NCBI RefSeq assembly: GCF_041675725.1
Contig: NZ_JBAYTI010000003.1
Span: forward strand, 1-64,000
Reading direction: 5' to 3'
Length of the DNA stretch: 64,000 nucleotides
Source: Castellaniella sp041675725
GTDB taxonomy: Bacteria; Pseudomonadota; Gammaproteobacteria; Burkholderiales; Burkholderiaceae_B
Shown: positions 34,986 to 44,299 of the stretch, piece after piece
How positions within the stretch are numbered: the stretch's first letter is position 1
Layout of the letters: each line of letters begins with the position of its first letter
Translations under genes and position numbers: made by a program
The notes under the pieces: model-generated
Told to the model about the DNA's origin: nothing
Database searches by the model: none
What the model saw: the letters and a program-made list of their open reading frames with translations, nothing else

Positions 34986-36572
34986 TTGAAGACAATAATT
35001 CGCGCTCTCGGGCTTGCTGTGGCGCTGTCGGTCAGCATGCCCCTGACAAGCATGGCAGCCACACCGCCGAATGTATTGGTGGTGGCCAAGAACATCAGCG
35101 ACATGGTGACCTTGGATCCTGCCAGTACGACCGAACTCAGCTCGTATGAGGTCAGCACCAATGTCTACCAGCGCGTCTTCCGATACGATGCCGACGATCT
35201 TAAGAAGCTGGTCGGAGATGTCATCGAGAATTGGTCTGTCTCGCCCGATGGCAAAGACTTCACGATGACCATCCGCAGCGGGCTCAAATTCGCTTCCGGT
35301 AACCCGTTGACGGCGCAAGATGTCGCCTGGTCCCTGCAACGCGCAGTCGAAATCGGCCGGCTGGGCGCGAATTTCTTCGGACCACTAGGATGGACCCCAG
35401 AGAATGTAAAGACGCTGGTCAGCGCCCCCAACCCCACCACGCTGAACTTGAAGATCACCAACGACTACGCACCGTCCCTGGTGCTGAACATTCTTGCGAC
35501 CAATGTCGCCTCGGTATTGGATAGCAAGACCGTGCTGGCGAACGAGAAGGACGGCGACCTGGGGCAGGAGTGGCTGCGCACCAACAGCGCCGGAAGCGGA
35601 CCCTTTAAGGTACGTGGCTGGACTCAAAACGAAAACATCATGCTGGAGCGAAACCCCACCTATAGCGGCCCAGCCCCGGCGATTGAACGGATAGTGATCC
35701 GCCATGTACCCGAAAGCAACGCTCAAAGACTTTTGCTTGAAAGAGGTGACGTAGATATCGCTCGCGATCTCACACCTGATCAGGTCAGCGCGTTGGCCTC
35801 TAACAAGCAAATTCGCGTCGACAACTGGGCAAGGGGCGACCAGTATTATCTCGGCTTGAATCAGAGGGATCCCGTTCTGGCCAACCCGGCAGTACGACAG
35901 GCTGTGCGTTGGGCGATCGACTACCAAGGAATCGCGGACACCCTGTTGAAGGGACGCGTGAAAGTCCGCCAGTCCTTCCTCCCCGCAGAGTTTCCCGGTG
36001 CCATCGATGAGGTACCTTACAAGTTCGATCCCGAACGCGCACGCAGCATCCTGAAGGAGGCGGGGCTCGACGAGGTAGCCATCAAACTCGACGTTCCCTC
36101 CCAATTCCCACTGCCAGAGATCGCTCAGGCGATGCAAGCGACCATGGCGAAAGCGGGCATCCAATTGCAGATCCAGCAGGCTGAAGCACGGCAAGTTATC
36201 ACCCGCTATCGGGCAGGACAGCACAATATGGTCCTGATCTACTGGTCGCCGGATTACTTCGATCCACACGGAAATGCGACCCAATTTGCGCGCAACGCGG
36301 ACAAGCCGGACGCGAAGGCCTACACCTCGGTCGCTTCGCGCAACGGTTGGAACACGAAAGAGACCGCACCTTTGGTAGATGCGGCGCGTGCAGAAAAGGA
36401 CGAAAGCAAGCGCATCGCGATGTACGCGGACTTGCAGCGCAAGGTAATGGCAGACTCTGCCATGGTGTTTGCGTTTCAGACCATGGAGCCGATCGCTCAG
36501 CGTTCGAACGTTAAAGGATTCATAGATGGCCCGAACGGTGATACCGTTTTCTACCGGCTCGTCACCAAGTAA
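34986..36572 (+). CDS. Dipeptide-type ABC importer, periplasmic binding protein
   Basis: A 528-residue SBP_bac_5 family protein. The signal peptide (LGLAVALSVSMPLTSMAA) is followed by TLDPASTTELSSYEVSTNVYQRVFRY, GDVIENWSVSPDGKDFTMTIRSGLKFASGNPLTAQDVAWS and the later RQAVRWAIDYQGIADTLLKG, all typical of DppA/OppA-like proteins. The start is TTG 34986, because GAAGGAG lies 6 bases upstream and a signal peptide follows at once. It is the first of five consecutive transport genes. The family binds peptides, nickel, glutathione or other amines; the ligand here is unknown. Confidence 0.93.
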   Translation: MKTIIRALGLAVALSVSMPLTSMAATPPNVLVVAKNISDMVTLDPASTTELSSYEVSTNVYQRVFRYDADDLKKLVGDVIENWSVSPDGKDFTMTIRSGLKFASGNPLTAQDVAWSLQRAVEIGRLGANFFGPLGWTPENVKTLVSAPNPTTLNLKITNDYAPSLVLNILATNVASVLDSKTVLANEKDGDLGQEWLRTNSAGSGPFKVRGWTQNENIMLERNPTYSGPAPAIERIVIRHVPESNAQRLLLERGDVDIARDLTPDQVSALASNKQIRVDNWARGDQYYLGLNQRDPVLANPAVRQAVRWAIDYQGIADTLLKGRVKVRQSFLPAEFPGAIDEVPYKFDPERARSILKEAGLDEVAIKLDVPSQFPLPEIAQAMQATMAKAGIQLQIQQAEARQVITRYRAGQHNMVLIYWSPDYFDPHGNATQFARNADKPDAKAYTSVASRNGWNTKETAPLVDAARAEKDESKRIAMYADLQRKVMADSAMVFAFQTMEPIAQRSNVKGFIDGPNGDTVFYRLVTK

Positions 36573-36578
36573 CACCGA

Positions 36579-37613
36579 ATGAGCGCCTACCTTCACCGCC
36601 GTCAGATTCTGCAGCGATTGGTTGGCGTCTTCGGAACGCTTATCCTGACCTTCATCGGGCTGACAGCGACCACCTTTGCGATCGGTCGCTTCGTCCCGGT
36701 GGATCCAGTGGCGGTGATCGTCGGCGACCGGGCATCCCCGGAAGCCTATCAAAAAGTCCGTGCCGAACTGGGGCTCGACAAGCCGGTCCTCACCCAGTAC
36801 GCAAACTACCTCGGCAAGCTGGTTACGCTCGATCTGGGGCAATCGCTGGTGACACGATCACCAGTTTCACAGGATCTTGCGAAGGTGTTTCCGGCCACCT
36901 TCGAGCTTGCCAGCCTAGCCATGATTATTGGTGTAATGGGTGGCATTCCATTAGGCGTGCTCGCCGCACAGCACAAGGGCGATTGGGTGGGCGCGGTCTG
37001 TAGGGTTGTAGCGCTGCCGGGTTATTCCACGCCCATTTTCTGGCTCGGGATGATGGCCCTCGTAGTCTTCTACGTGAATCTTGGATGGGCAAGTGAACCA
37101 GGACGGGCGGGAATTGCGTTTCAAGGCTCAGTACCTGTCGTCACTGGCTTGTTGACCCTTGATGCAGCTATCGCACGAGACTGGGCCGCGCTCTCGGATG
37201 CGCTGTTTCATTTGGCTCTACCTTCGATTGTGTTGGGATACGCCTCGCTGGCCTACATCTCCCGTATGACTCGCAGCCTGATGCTTGATCAACTTGGGCA
37301 GGAGTTCGTGCTGGCGGCCCGCGCAAAGGGCGCGTCCGAATCTCGCGTCATCTGGAGGCATGTGTTCCCCAATATTCTAGTCCCCTTGGTGACTGTCGTC
37401 GCGCTAGCCTATGCCCAGTTGCTCGAAGGCGCCGTGCTCACAGAAACAGTATTCTCATGGCCAGGTCTAGGCCAATACATGACAACATCCCTGTTCAATG
37501 GCGATCTGAACAGCGTGCTTGGCGCGACCGTGCTTATTGGAGCAATCTTCATCTCTGTTAATCTGCTCAGCGATATTCTTTACCGCTTCCTAGATCCCCG
37601 CACGCGGGTCTGA
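36579..37613 (+). CDS. Dipeptide-type ABC importer, permease (DppB-like)
   Basis: A 344-residue permease with six membrane segments. DppB features are GRFVPVDPVAVIVGDRASPEAYQKVRAELGLDKPVLTQY near the N-terminus, the ATPase-contact loop EFVLAARAKGASESRVIWRHVFPN, and LEGAVLTETVFSWPGLGQYM. It starts 6 bases after the binding-protein stop. Confidence 0.93.
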   Translation: MSAYLHRRQILQRLVGVFGTLILTFIGLTATTFAIGRFVPVDPVAVIVGDRASPEAYQKVRAELGLDKPVLTQYANYLGKLVTLDLGQSLVTRSPVSQDLAKVFPATFELASLAMIIGVMGGIPLGVLAAQHKGDWVGAVCRVVALPGYSTPIFWLGMMALVVFYVNLGWASEPGRAGIAFQGSVPVVTGLLTLDAAIARDWAALSDALFHLALPSIVLGYASLAYISRMTRSLMLDQLGQEFVLAARAKGASESRVIWRHVFPNILVPLVTVVALAYAQLLEGAVLTETVFSWPGLGQYMTTSLFNGDLNSVLGATVLIGAIFISVNLLSDILYRFLDPRTRV

Positions 37614-37659
37614 AGCTTCGAATCCAACCTGAGCGGGAACATTAACCGTATCCACCGCA

Positions 37660-38526
37660 ATGACTCAAACCCTCGTCCCGCCCAGCGGGGCACGATCCTC
37701 GGCCAGGTTGATAACGTTGCTCCGGCGCAACGGGTCACTCACCGCCGGCCTCTTGCTGATCAGCGTGTTCGTGATTACGGCCCTGATATCATTCGCTTTT
37801 CCCGACGCGGCTTTCTATGAACAGTCGTTGGGTGATCGGCTCCTATCGCCGAATGCAACCTATTGGCTCGGCACGGACGACCTAGGCCGTGATCTCCTGA
37901 TGCGCACGATCGCGGGTGCGCGGGTGACCCTTCTGATGGTGTTGCTGGTTGCCTTGGTAGCCGGGCCACTGGGCTTGCTGCTCGGCGCGACCTCAGGCTA
38001 CGTGGGCGGCTGGCTGGACAAGGCGCTGATGCGTCTTACGGATATTGTCCTGGCGCTCCCCCGCCTCGTACTGGCGCTTGCGCTGGCGGCTGCGCTGGGT
38101 GCAGGCGTCGTCAACGCAGCGCTTGCGATCGCAATCACTACCTGGCCCCCCTATGCCCGCGTCGCGCGCGCCGAAGCCATGGCGCTACGCAACGCCGATT
38201 TCGTGATCGCCGCGCGACTGCAGGGGGCGTCGGAGGGAAGGATCGTGCTGCGTTATGTGCTGCCTCTATGCGTGTCCTCTGTGCTGGTGCGGATGTCGCT
38301 GGACATGACCGGCGTGATCCTCACAGCCGCGGGTCTTGGCTTTCTCGGACTGGGAGCGCAGCCTCCAATGGCAGAATGGGGCGCCATGGTGGCCGCAGGC
38401 CGGTCCACCCTGATCGACCATCCATGGGTGGCTGCCGTACCCGGGATTGCGATCTTCCTGGCTAGCCTGGGATTCAACCTGCTCGGAGAGGGTCTGCGCG
38501 ACGTACTGGACCCGAGGAACACATGA
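37660..38526 (+). CDS. Dipeptide-type ABC importer, permease (DppC-like)
   Basis: A 288-residue permease of the DppC type: the periplasmic motif YWLGTDDLGRDLLMRTIAGARVTL, the contact loop DFVIAARLQGASEGRIVLRYVLP and LGFLGLGAQPPMAEWGAMV. It forms the channel with the DppB-like protein. The stop overlaps the next start by four bases (ATGA). Confidence 0.93.
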   Translation: MTQTLVPPSGARSSARLITLLRRNGSLTAGLLLISVFVITALISFAFPDAAFYEQSLGDRLLSPNATYWLGTDDLGRDLLMRTIAGARVTLLMVLLVALVAGPLGLLLGATSGYVGGWLDKALMRLTDIVLALPRLVLALALAAALGAGVVNAALAIAITTWPPYARVARAEAMALRNADFVIAARLQGASEGRIVLRYVLPLCVSSVLVRMSLDMTGVILTAAGLGFLGLGAQPPMAEWGAMVAAGRSTLIDHPWVAAVPGIAIFLASLGFNLLGEGLRDVLDPRNT

Positions 38527-39353
38527 ACCATGTTTTAGAAGTATCAGGACTATCAGTCACGTACGATTCTGTGAACGGCAAGTCAACCGTGGTCCGTGAG
38601 GTTGAATTCAGCCTGTCAGGTGGCCGGCTCGGGATCGTAGGAGAGTCCGGTTCGGGCAAGTCGACGGTGGCGCGGGCGCTGATGGGGTTGCTGCCGAAAA
38701 CGGCTCACATCAGTGCGAAGCGCCTGGCTTTCCGAGGCATCGACCTAACACGCATGGATCGCAGATCATGGTCTCGCATCCGGGGGAGGCAGATGGCGTT
38801 GATCCTGCAGGATCCTCGCTATTCATTAAACCCTGTTTTGAAAGTTGGCGACCAAGTCGCCGAGACCTATCGTATCCATTTGGGTATGCGTCGCGCCGAT
38901 GCGCTGAAGCGCGCCATACGTGGTCTGGAAGAAGTGCAGATTCGTGACCCCGAGCGCGTAGTCCAACAGTATCCCCATGAGCTGTCGGGTGGGATGGGGC
39001 AGCGCGTAATGATTGCTGCAATGCTGGCGGCCGAGCCTACCTTGCTGATCGCGGACGAGCCCACTTCTGCGCTGGACACCACGGTCGCCTGCCAAATCCT
39101 AACGCTTCTGGCCGACCTGATGTCTAGGCGCGAGATGAGCCTGATAATGATCAGCCATAACCTACCCCTGGTCGCGAGCTTCTGTGACGACGTGCTGGTC
39201 ATGAAGGCAGGCGAAGTCGTGGATGCCGTGCCCGCCCCATCGTTGCGCACAGCATCACACCCCTATACTCGCGCGCTGATGGCCGCGATTCCCGATCTGC
39301 GCAAGCCCGGACAGCGCCTTCCGGTCATTGAAAGGACGGTAGCTTGTGTCTGA
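38523..39353 (+). CDS. Dipeptide-type ABC importer, ATPase (DppD-like)
   Basis: A 276-residue ATPase with Walker A GESGSGKST, the signature LSGGMGQRVMIAAM and Walker B LLIADEPTSALD. It is shorter than typical DppD (about 320-330), largely lacking the cysteine-rich C-terminal peptide-transporter extension, and ends at HPYTRALMAAIPDLRKPGQRLP. It overlaps the previous gene by 4 bases and the next by 8. Confidence 0.93.
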   Translation: MNHVLEVSGLSVTYDSVNGKSTVVREVEFSLSGGRLGIVGESGSGKSTVARALMGLLPKTAHISAKRLAFRGIDLTRMDRRSWSRIRGRQMALILQDPRYSLNPVLKVGDQVAETYRIHLGMRRADALKRAIRGLEEVQIRDPERVVQQYPHELSGGMGQRVMIAAMLAAEPTLLIADEPTSALDTTVACQILTLLADLMSRREMSLIMISHNLPLVASFCDDVLVMKAGEVVDAVPAPSLRTASHPYTRALMAAIPDLRKPGQRLPVIERTVACV

Positions 39354-40143
39354 ACTCATCGCGGTTAAGAACCTGAGTGTACATTTCGGTCTTGCCGACG
39401 CGGCCAAGCCGGCGGTCGATCAGGTGAGCCTTTCCGTTGCGCAAGGAATCTCGTTCGGCATCGTCGGCGAATCGGGTTCCGGCAAGACCACCATTCTGAG
39501 GGTAATTGCAGGCATTCAGAAGGCCTCTAGCGGTACTGTGCTCTTCGATGAAGGAAACACCGAACTGGGCACACATCGTACACTTGCACAACGCAGGGCG
39601 ATTCAGATGGTGTTTCAGGATCCCTACGGCTCGCTCCACCCACGGCATCGCATCGGTACGATCCTCGAAGAGCCTCTACGTATTCACGGCATCCGCAATC
39701 GAGAGCACCGCGTGCACGAAGCGTTGTTGGCTGTTGGGCTGGATGCCTCGCATAGCGATCGCTTTCCGAACCAGCTCTCCGGAGGCCAGCGGCAACGCGT
39801 GGCCATTGCACGCGCCTTGATTCTCGAACCAAACCTTCTGCTGCTCGACGAGCCCACTTCCGCCTTGGATGTCTCCGTCCAGGCGGGCATTCTCAACCTG
39901 CTTAACGATTTACGGCGAGCACGCGGTACCACGCTGATCGTGGTTACCCACGACCTGGGCGTGGTGGCAAACCTTTGTGATCACCTGGCGGTATTGAAGC
40001 AGGGCCGGCTAGTTGAGCAACTTTCAGTAGCTAGCTTGGCCTCCGGTCAGGCTGCCACACCCTATACGCAGTCGCTCGTGGCAGCCAGCGAATTTGCCCC
40101 TGGAGCGATAACCAGACAAGACAAGCACACCCATGATGAATAG
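39346..40143 (+). CDS. Dipeptide-type ABC importer, ATPase (DppF-like)
   Basis: A 265-residue ATPase with Walker A GESGSGKTT, the signature LSGGQRQRVAIARAL and Walker B LLLLDEPTSALD, followed by VVTHDLGVVANLCDHLAVLKQGRLVEQ. It starts at GTG 39346 inside the previous gene. It pairs with the DppD-like ATPase to power the two permeases. Its 3' end overlaps the amidase start. Confidence 0.93.
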   Translation: MSELIAVKNLSVHFGLADAAKPAVDQVSLSVAQGISFGIVGESGSGKTTILRVIAGIQKASSGTVLFDEGNTELGTHRTLAQRRAIQMVFQDPYGSLHPRHRIGTILEEPLRIHGIRNREHRVHEALLAVGLDASHSDRFPNQLSGGQRQRVAIARALILEPNLLLLDEPTSALDVSVQAGILNLLNDLRRARGTTLIVVTHDLGVVANLCDHLAVLKQGRLVEQLSVASLASGQAATPYTQSLVAASEFAPGAITRQDKHTHDE

Positions 40144-41539
40144 CGTCCTTTCCATTTCGTCCGCAGTTCGCTCCAAGGAGATTTCCGCCACTGAGGCCAC
40201 CCATGCTGCGCTGGCAAGAATCGGTGCACACAATGATGCCTTAAATGCTTTCGTACATCTAGATGTTGAAGCGGCACTGCGCCAAGCTAAGCGTATCGAC
40301 GACTGCATTCGCCAGGGCCAAGACCCTGGTCTGCTCGCAGGCGTACCAGTCGGCGTGAAGGATCTCGAGAACTGCGCGGGCATGCCGACGCGCAAGGGAT
40401 CACTGCTGTATGCAAATGCAGCCCCGGCCACGACAGACTCCATTCACTGCGCACGACTGCGGGCTGCGGGCGCTGTTTTCTTGGGTAAGACGGCGACGGC
40501 GGAATTCGGAATGGACGCAATCACGGCAACCCGCGCCGCCGGTATAACGCGTAATCCGTGGAACCTTTCACTGACCCCTGGTGGCAGCAGCGGCGGCAGC
40601 GCGGCCGCAGTGAGTGCGGGGATGGTGCCCATCGCCACAGGCAGCGATGCCGGAGGGTCTATTCGTTCGCCAGCCGGATTCACCGGTCTTGTAGGGCTCA
40701 AGCCTTCACACGGCCGCATTCCACGGGATCGGGAAACGCTGTTTTCATGCTACGGTGCGTTGACGACCACTGTCGCCGACACTGCAAGATATTTGGATGT
40801 CGTTGCGGGCCCTCATCCTGCGGACCGCATGAGCTTCCTAGGCGGCGCCAGCTCCTATGAGACCGCTATCGAGGCGTTGGACGTTACAGGTTTGCGCTGC
40901 GCTTGGTCTTCCGACTATGGTTACGCGGTCATGGACGATGAAATCGTCCATATCGCGAGGAACGCCGCCGAGGCTTTGGTCCAGGCTGCCCGTCTCGTTG
41001 TTTCTTCTCATGAGTTAAGGCTTCGAAACCACAGGGATGACTGGCTGATCGTCAATGCCTCACGTGGTTGGCACGAACTGCTGGCTTCGGGCTGCAACGA
41101 GGCCGACCTTAAACGGATGAGCCCGAGGCCGCAAGCCGCCTTCCGCCGCGGAAGTATTGTCGACATGGCATGCTTCACAGCAGCCGAGCGCAACCTGGAG
41201 ATCCTGCGTGCCGAGTTCGGCCGTTTTTTCAACGAAGATGCAGACATCCTCCTCTCGCCTGACGCAGCCACCACAGCATTCGCGGCCGAAGGGCCATCAC
41301 CAGCTTTGATTGGTGGCCGTGATGCGACAGACACCGGGGTAGAGCCGCTGCACTTTGTAGCAAACACTTGCTGGAACCCGTCGATCACGATACCGGCCGG
41401 TATAACTCGCGACGGACTGCCAGTGGGCCTAATGATCACCTGTCGCGTCGGCAGAGATGATCTGGTTCTCCGGCTGGCCAAAATCTGGGAAGATGCGCAG
41501 CCCTGGCCTCACTTGGCGCCTGGCTACGCAGCATCATGA
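40133..41539 (+). CDS. Amidase-signature family hydrolase
   Basis: A 468-residue amidase. The catalytic triad of the family is readable: lysine in GVPVGVKDLENCAG, the cis-serine in TPGGSSGGSAAAV and the nucleophilic serine in GSDAGGSIRSPAG. It has no signal peptide, so it acts in the cytoplasm on an imported substrate. It overlaps the last ABC gene by 11 bases (ATG at 40133 or 40136). Such genes within an importer operon suggest that the imported compound is an amide or acylated amine; the exact substrate is unknown. Confidence 0.92.
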   Translation: MMNSVLSISSAVRSKEISATEATHAALARIGAHNDALNAFVHLDVEAALRQAKRIDDCIRQGQDPGLLAGVPVGVKDLENCAGMPTRKGSLLYANAAPATTDSIHCARLRAAGAVFLGKTATAEFGMDAITATRAAGITRNPWNLSLTPGGSSGGSAAAVSAGMVPIATGSDAGGSIRSPAGFTGLVGLKPSHGRIPRDRETLFSCYGALTTTVADTARYLDVVAGPHPADRMSFLGGASSYETAIEALDVTGLRCAWSSDYGYAVMDDEIVHIARNAAEALVQAARLVVSSHELRLRNHRDDWLIVNASRGWHELLASGCNEADLKRMSPRPQAAFRRGSIVDMACFTAAERNLEILRAEFGRFFNEDADILLSPDAATTAFAAEGPSPALIGGRDATDTGVEPLHFVANTCWNPSITIPAGITRDGLPVGLMITCRVGRDDLVLRLAKIWEDAQPWPHLAPGYAAS

Positions 41540-41552
41540 GGGTCAGGGATTC

Positions 41553-42248
41553 CTAGCTCAAGGCTTCGAAGCTTAGTGTGCGGGCGGCGGCCAGCTTTGT
41601 TCCTAGAATCTCGGAAAGAATGCCCAAGGTTAGCCCACCGACTAGATCACTTGCGACCGGGAGCTTTCCACCAAGCGTGATTACGCACAGGTCAGAGTAG
41701 ATGCGCTTGACACAGCCCAGCCCCGTGATCGGATACGTGCATTGCGGCACCAATTTGGAACGACCTTCACGTGTAAACAAGTCCATCATCACCCAAGTCT
41801 GCTTCGCGCCTATTGCTAGGTCCATGGCACCACCGACCGCAGGGATCGTGTCGGGTGCGCCTGTGCTCCAGTTCGCCAGATCCCCATTGAGCGCTACTTC
41901 ATAGGCTCCCAGCACGCAGATATCGATATGGCCGCCACGCATCATCGCGAAGCTGTCAGCGTGATGGAAAAATGCACCTCCATCTAGAAGTGTTACCGGC
42001 TGCTTGCCCGCGTTGATAAGGTCATAATCTTCATCGCCTGCAGCCGGCGCCGGGCCCATGCCCAGGATGCCGTTCTCGCTGTGCAGCACGATCTCCTTAC
42101 CCTCTGGAATGAAATTCGCTACCAGCGTGGGCTGGCCGATACCGAGGTTGACGAAGGCGCCATCATCGATATCGCGAGCCACCAGCCGCGCGACGTCGTC
42201 CTTGCTGCGTCGCTCGAAACCAGTGAGAGTTCTAATCGTGTTGCTCAT
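41553..42248 (-). CDS. scoB: 3-oxoacid CoA-transferase, subunit B
   Basis: A 231-residue subunit carrying the catalytic glutamate in SENGILGMGPAP, which forms the covalent glutamyl-CoA intermediate. Other family stretches are GAFVNLGIGQPTLVANFIP and RGGHIDICVLGAYEVALNGDLANW. It resembles ScoB, PcaJ and AtoA; these differ in substrate (acetoacetate, 3-oxoadipate, short acids). Its start overlaps the subunit A stop in ATGA. It converges on the amidase with 13 bases between stops. Confidence 0.92.
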   Translation of the reverse strand: MSNTIRTLTGFERRSKDDVARLVARDIDDGAFVNLGIGQPTLVANFIPEGKEIVLHSENGILGMGPAPAAGDEDYDLINAGKQPVTLLDGGAFFHHADSFAMMRGGHIDICVLGAYEVALNGDLANWSTGAPDTIPAVGGAMDLAIGAKQTWVMMDLFTREGRSKLVPQCTYPITGLGCVKRIYSDLCVITLGGKLPVASDLVGGLTLGILSEILGTKLAAARTLSFEALS

Positions 42249-42946
42249 GCTACTGCCTTAAATTCACCTGCACGGGTCGCCTTGCGAGGGATGCGCACCA
42301 CGTGATTTACGAAAATGCCAGGGGTAACCACCATCTCAGGATCGATCTCACCGAGTGCCGCCACCTCGTAAACCGTAGCCACGGTCATACGTGCGGCAGT
42401 GGCCATGACGGGACCGAAATTGCGTGCAGCCTTGCGATACACGAGGTTGCCCCAGCGGTCCCCGCGCTCAGCCTTGATAAGTGCCAGATCACCATGGATC
42501 GGATACTCGAGCACATACCGGCGCCCGTTGATCTCTCGTGTCTCCTTGCCTTCAGCTAGCAGCGTGCCATAGCCGGTCGGCGTGAAGAAGGCACCGATGC
42601 CCGCCCCTGCAGCACGGATGCGTTCAGCCAAATTGCCTTGTGGCACCAGCTCGAGCTTGATCTTGCCGCGCCGATACAGGTCGGCGAATATGTAACTGTC
42701 GGCTGAACGCGGGAAGCTACAGATCAACCGCTCGACGCGCCTGGCCTTGAGCAATGCGGCCAACCCCGTGTCGCCGTTGCCGGCATTGTTGGTAACGATG
42801 GTCAGATCGCGAACTGAGGTAGCGATCAGGCCTTCCACCAGCTCTTCGGGAATGCCTGCCGTGCCAAAGCCTCCAATCAGGACAGTAGCGCCGTCTGTCA
42901 CACCTCGCAGCGCGGCTTCGATGGACTCGGTGATCTTATTGATCAT
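42245..42946 (-). CDS. scoA: 3-oxoacid CoA-transferase, subunit A
   Basis: A 233-residue subunit with the CoA-binding glycine-rich region TVLIGGFGTAGIPEELVEGL, NNAGNGDTGLAALL and GIGAFFTPTGYGTLLAEGKETREINGRRYVLE. The ATG at 42946 is preceded by TAGGAG 8 bases upstream. With subunit B it moves CoA, normally from succinyl-CoA, to a 3-oxo acid. It lies 63 bases after the aminotransferase gene on the same strand. Confidence 0.92.
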   Translation of the reverse strand: MINKITESIEAALRGVTDGATVLIGGFGTAGIPEELVEGLIATSVRDLTIVTNNAGNGDTGLAALLKARRVERLICSFPRSADSYIFADLYRRGKIKLELVPQGNLAERIRAAGAGIGAFFTPTGYGTLLAEGKETREINGRRYVLEYPIHGDLALIKAERGDRWGNLVYRKAARNFGPVMATAARMTVATVYEVAALGEIDPEMVVTPGIFVNHVVRIPRKATRAGEFKAVA

Positions 42947-43009
42947 TGCGTTTACTCCTAGGGTGACCAGTCGCACCGCGTGAATACAGCAGCCCGCGAT
43001 CAATACCGC

Positions 43010-44299
43010 TCATGTGCCTAACCCGCGGCGTTTATCGACGAAGTGAGCCACGGCATTCGCGAGCTTCTCAAACTCGGCACTGCCCATCGGCAGCGACAGG
43101 TTGAGCATGCCCCGGCGTGCAGGCCAGATGCCCTGTTCCAGCATGTCGAAATAGAACAAGTCGCGCAGCTGCAGATTGCTGGCTGCGAGATCGCGGATAC
43201 TGCGTATCGGTTCTTGCACCATGTGCACGTTCATCAGGGAGCCGACCCCGATGAACTGCATTGCGAATGACGCCGTACGCGCAATATCATTGAGGCGCGC
43301 CCGCAGCTGCTCGCCGCGCTCCGATAGCGCAGCCGCCACCTGTGGCGTGAAGACCTTGGACAGACCAGCTGCCCCAGCGGACATGGTGAAGACATTATTA
43401 TTGAAAGTACCAGCGTGGGCAATGTAACCCGGTTTCAGTGGATTGAAGCGTTCCATGATGTCGGCGCGGCCACCGAACGCACCAAAGCTGAAGCCTCCGC
43501 CGATGTATTTGCCCAGCGTGGTCAAGTCGGGCGTAATGCCGTACGCGCCCTGCAAGCCCCCACTGGCCAGCCGTGAAGTCATCACCTCGTCGAATACCAG
43601 AATGGTCCCATTTGTCTCGGTCCAGCGGCGCAGTTGATACAGAAACTCTGGCTCGGCCGCAATGCAACCTCCCGAGCCCTGCATGGGTTCGATCACCACA
43701 CACGCCAAGTCGTCGCGGTTCGCATTGAGCAGTGCCTCGGTGCCAGCCCAATCATTGTATGGCGCACGAACGAACGCGAAAGGCGCTGTGAGCGGGCTCT
43801 TGGCCTCCCGGAACATGAAAACACCTCCGTGATACCCGCCTTCGAAAACCACGATCTTGTTCTTGCCGCTAACGGCACGCGCCACCGAAAAAGCATACAG
43901 GTTTGCCTCGGTGCCCGAGTTTGTAAATCGAATCTGTGCAATGGACGGGAATCGTGCACAAATCAATCCTGCGAGCTGCTCCTCCTGCTCAATATGCCCT
44001 CCACGCACCCAACCGCTGTCTAGAGTGCGCTGTACAGCCGCCTTTAGCACCGGATCCGAGTGACCGTAGAGGCCTGCAGTGTATTCGCCCAGAAAATCCA
44101 CGTAGGTCTGGCCGTCAATCGAAGTAACGCGACAGCCCTCGGCAGACGCCAGCGTAATTGGAAAGGGATCACTATGCAGAACCGTACGAGTATTGCCGCC
44201 TGGCATTACCCGTGCCGCCTTTTGATGCTGCATTAGGCTCTTCGGGTGGGCCACAGCGTAACGGCTCTTAGCCTCGTCGATGGTGCTTTGGATTGTCAT
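43010..44299 (-). CDS. Class III aminotransferase, probable beta-amino acid aminotransferase
   Basis: About 429 residues, PLP-dependent, with the PLP lysine at residue 264 in TTLGKYIGGG and FDEVMTSRLA holding the PLP aspartate. As I recall the Variovorax paradoxus beta-phenylalanine aminotransferase, several blocks agree closely: MPGxNxRxVL with the carboxylate-binding arginine (R38 here, R41 there), EYTAGxYGHS, RFTNSGTEANL, GGGxSFGAFGGRAD and GTFNNNVxTM. Glutamate-1-semialdehyde aminomutase (HemL) belongs to the same fold group and is the main alternative. ATG 44299 fits the homologue's N-terminus; ATG 44323 and 44347 are also possible. Confidence 0.85.
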   Translation of the reverse strand: MTIQSTIDEAKSRYAVAHPKSLMQHQKAARVMPGGNTRTVLHSDPFPITLASAEGCRVTSIDGQTYVDFLGEYTAGLYGHSDPVLKAAVQRTLDSGWVRGGHIEQEEQLAGLICARFPSIAQIRFTNSGTEANLYAFSVARAVSGKNKIVVFEGGYHGGVFMFREAKSPLTAPFAFVRAPYNDWAGTEALLNANRDDLACVVIEPMQGSGGCIAAEPEFLYQLRRWTETNGTILVFDEVMTSRLASGGLQGAYGITPDLTTLGKYIGGGFSFGAFGGRADIMERFNPLKPGYIAHAGTFNNNVFTMSAGAAGLSKVFTPQVAAALSERGEQLRARLNDIARTASFAMQFIGVGSLMNVHMVQEPIRSIRDLAASNLQLRDLFYFDMLEQGIWPARRGMLNLSLPMGSAEFEKLANAVAHFVDKRRGLGT

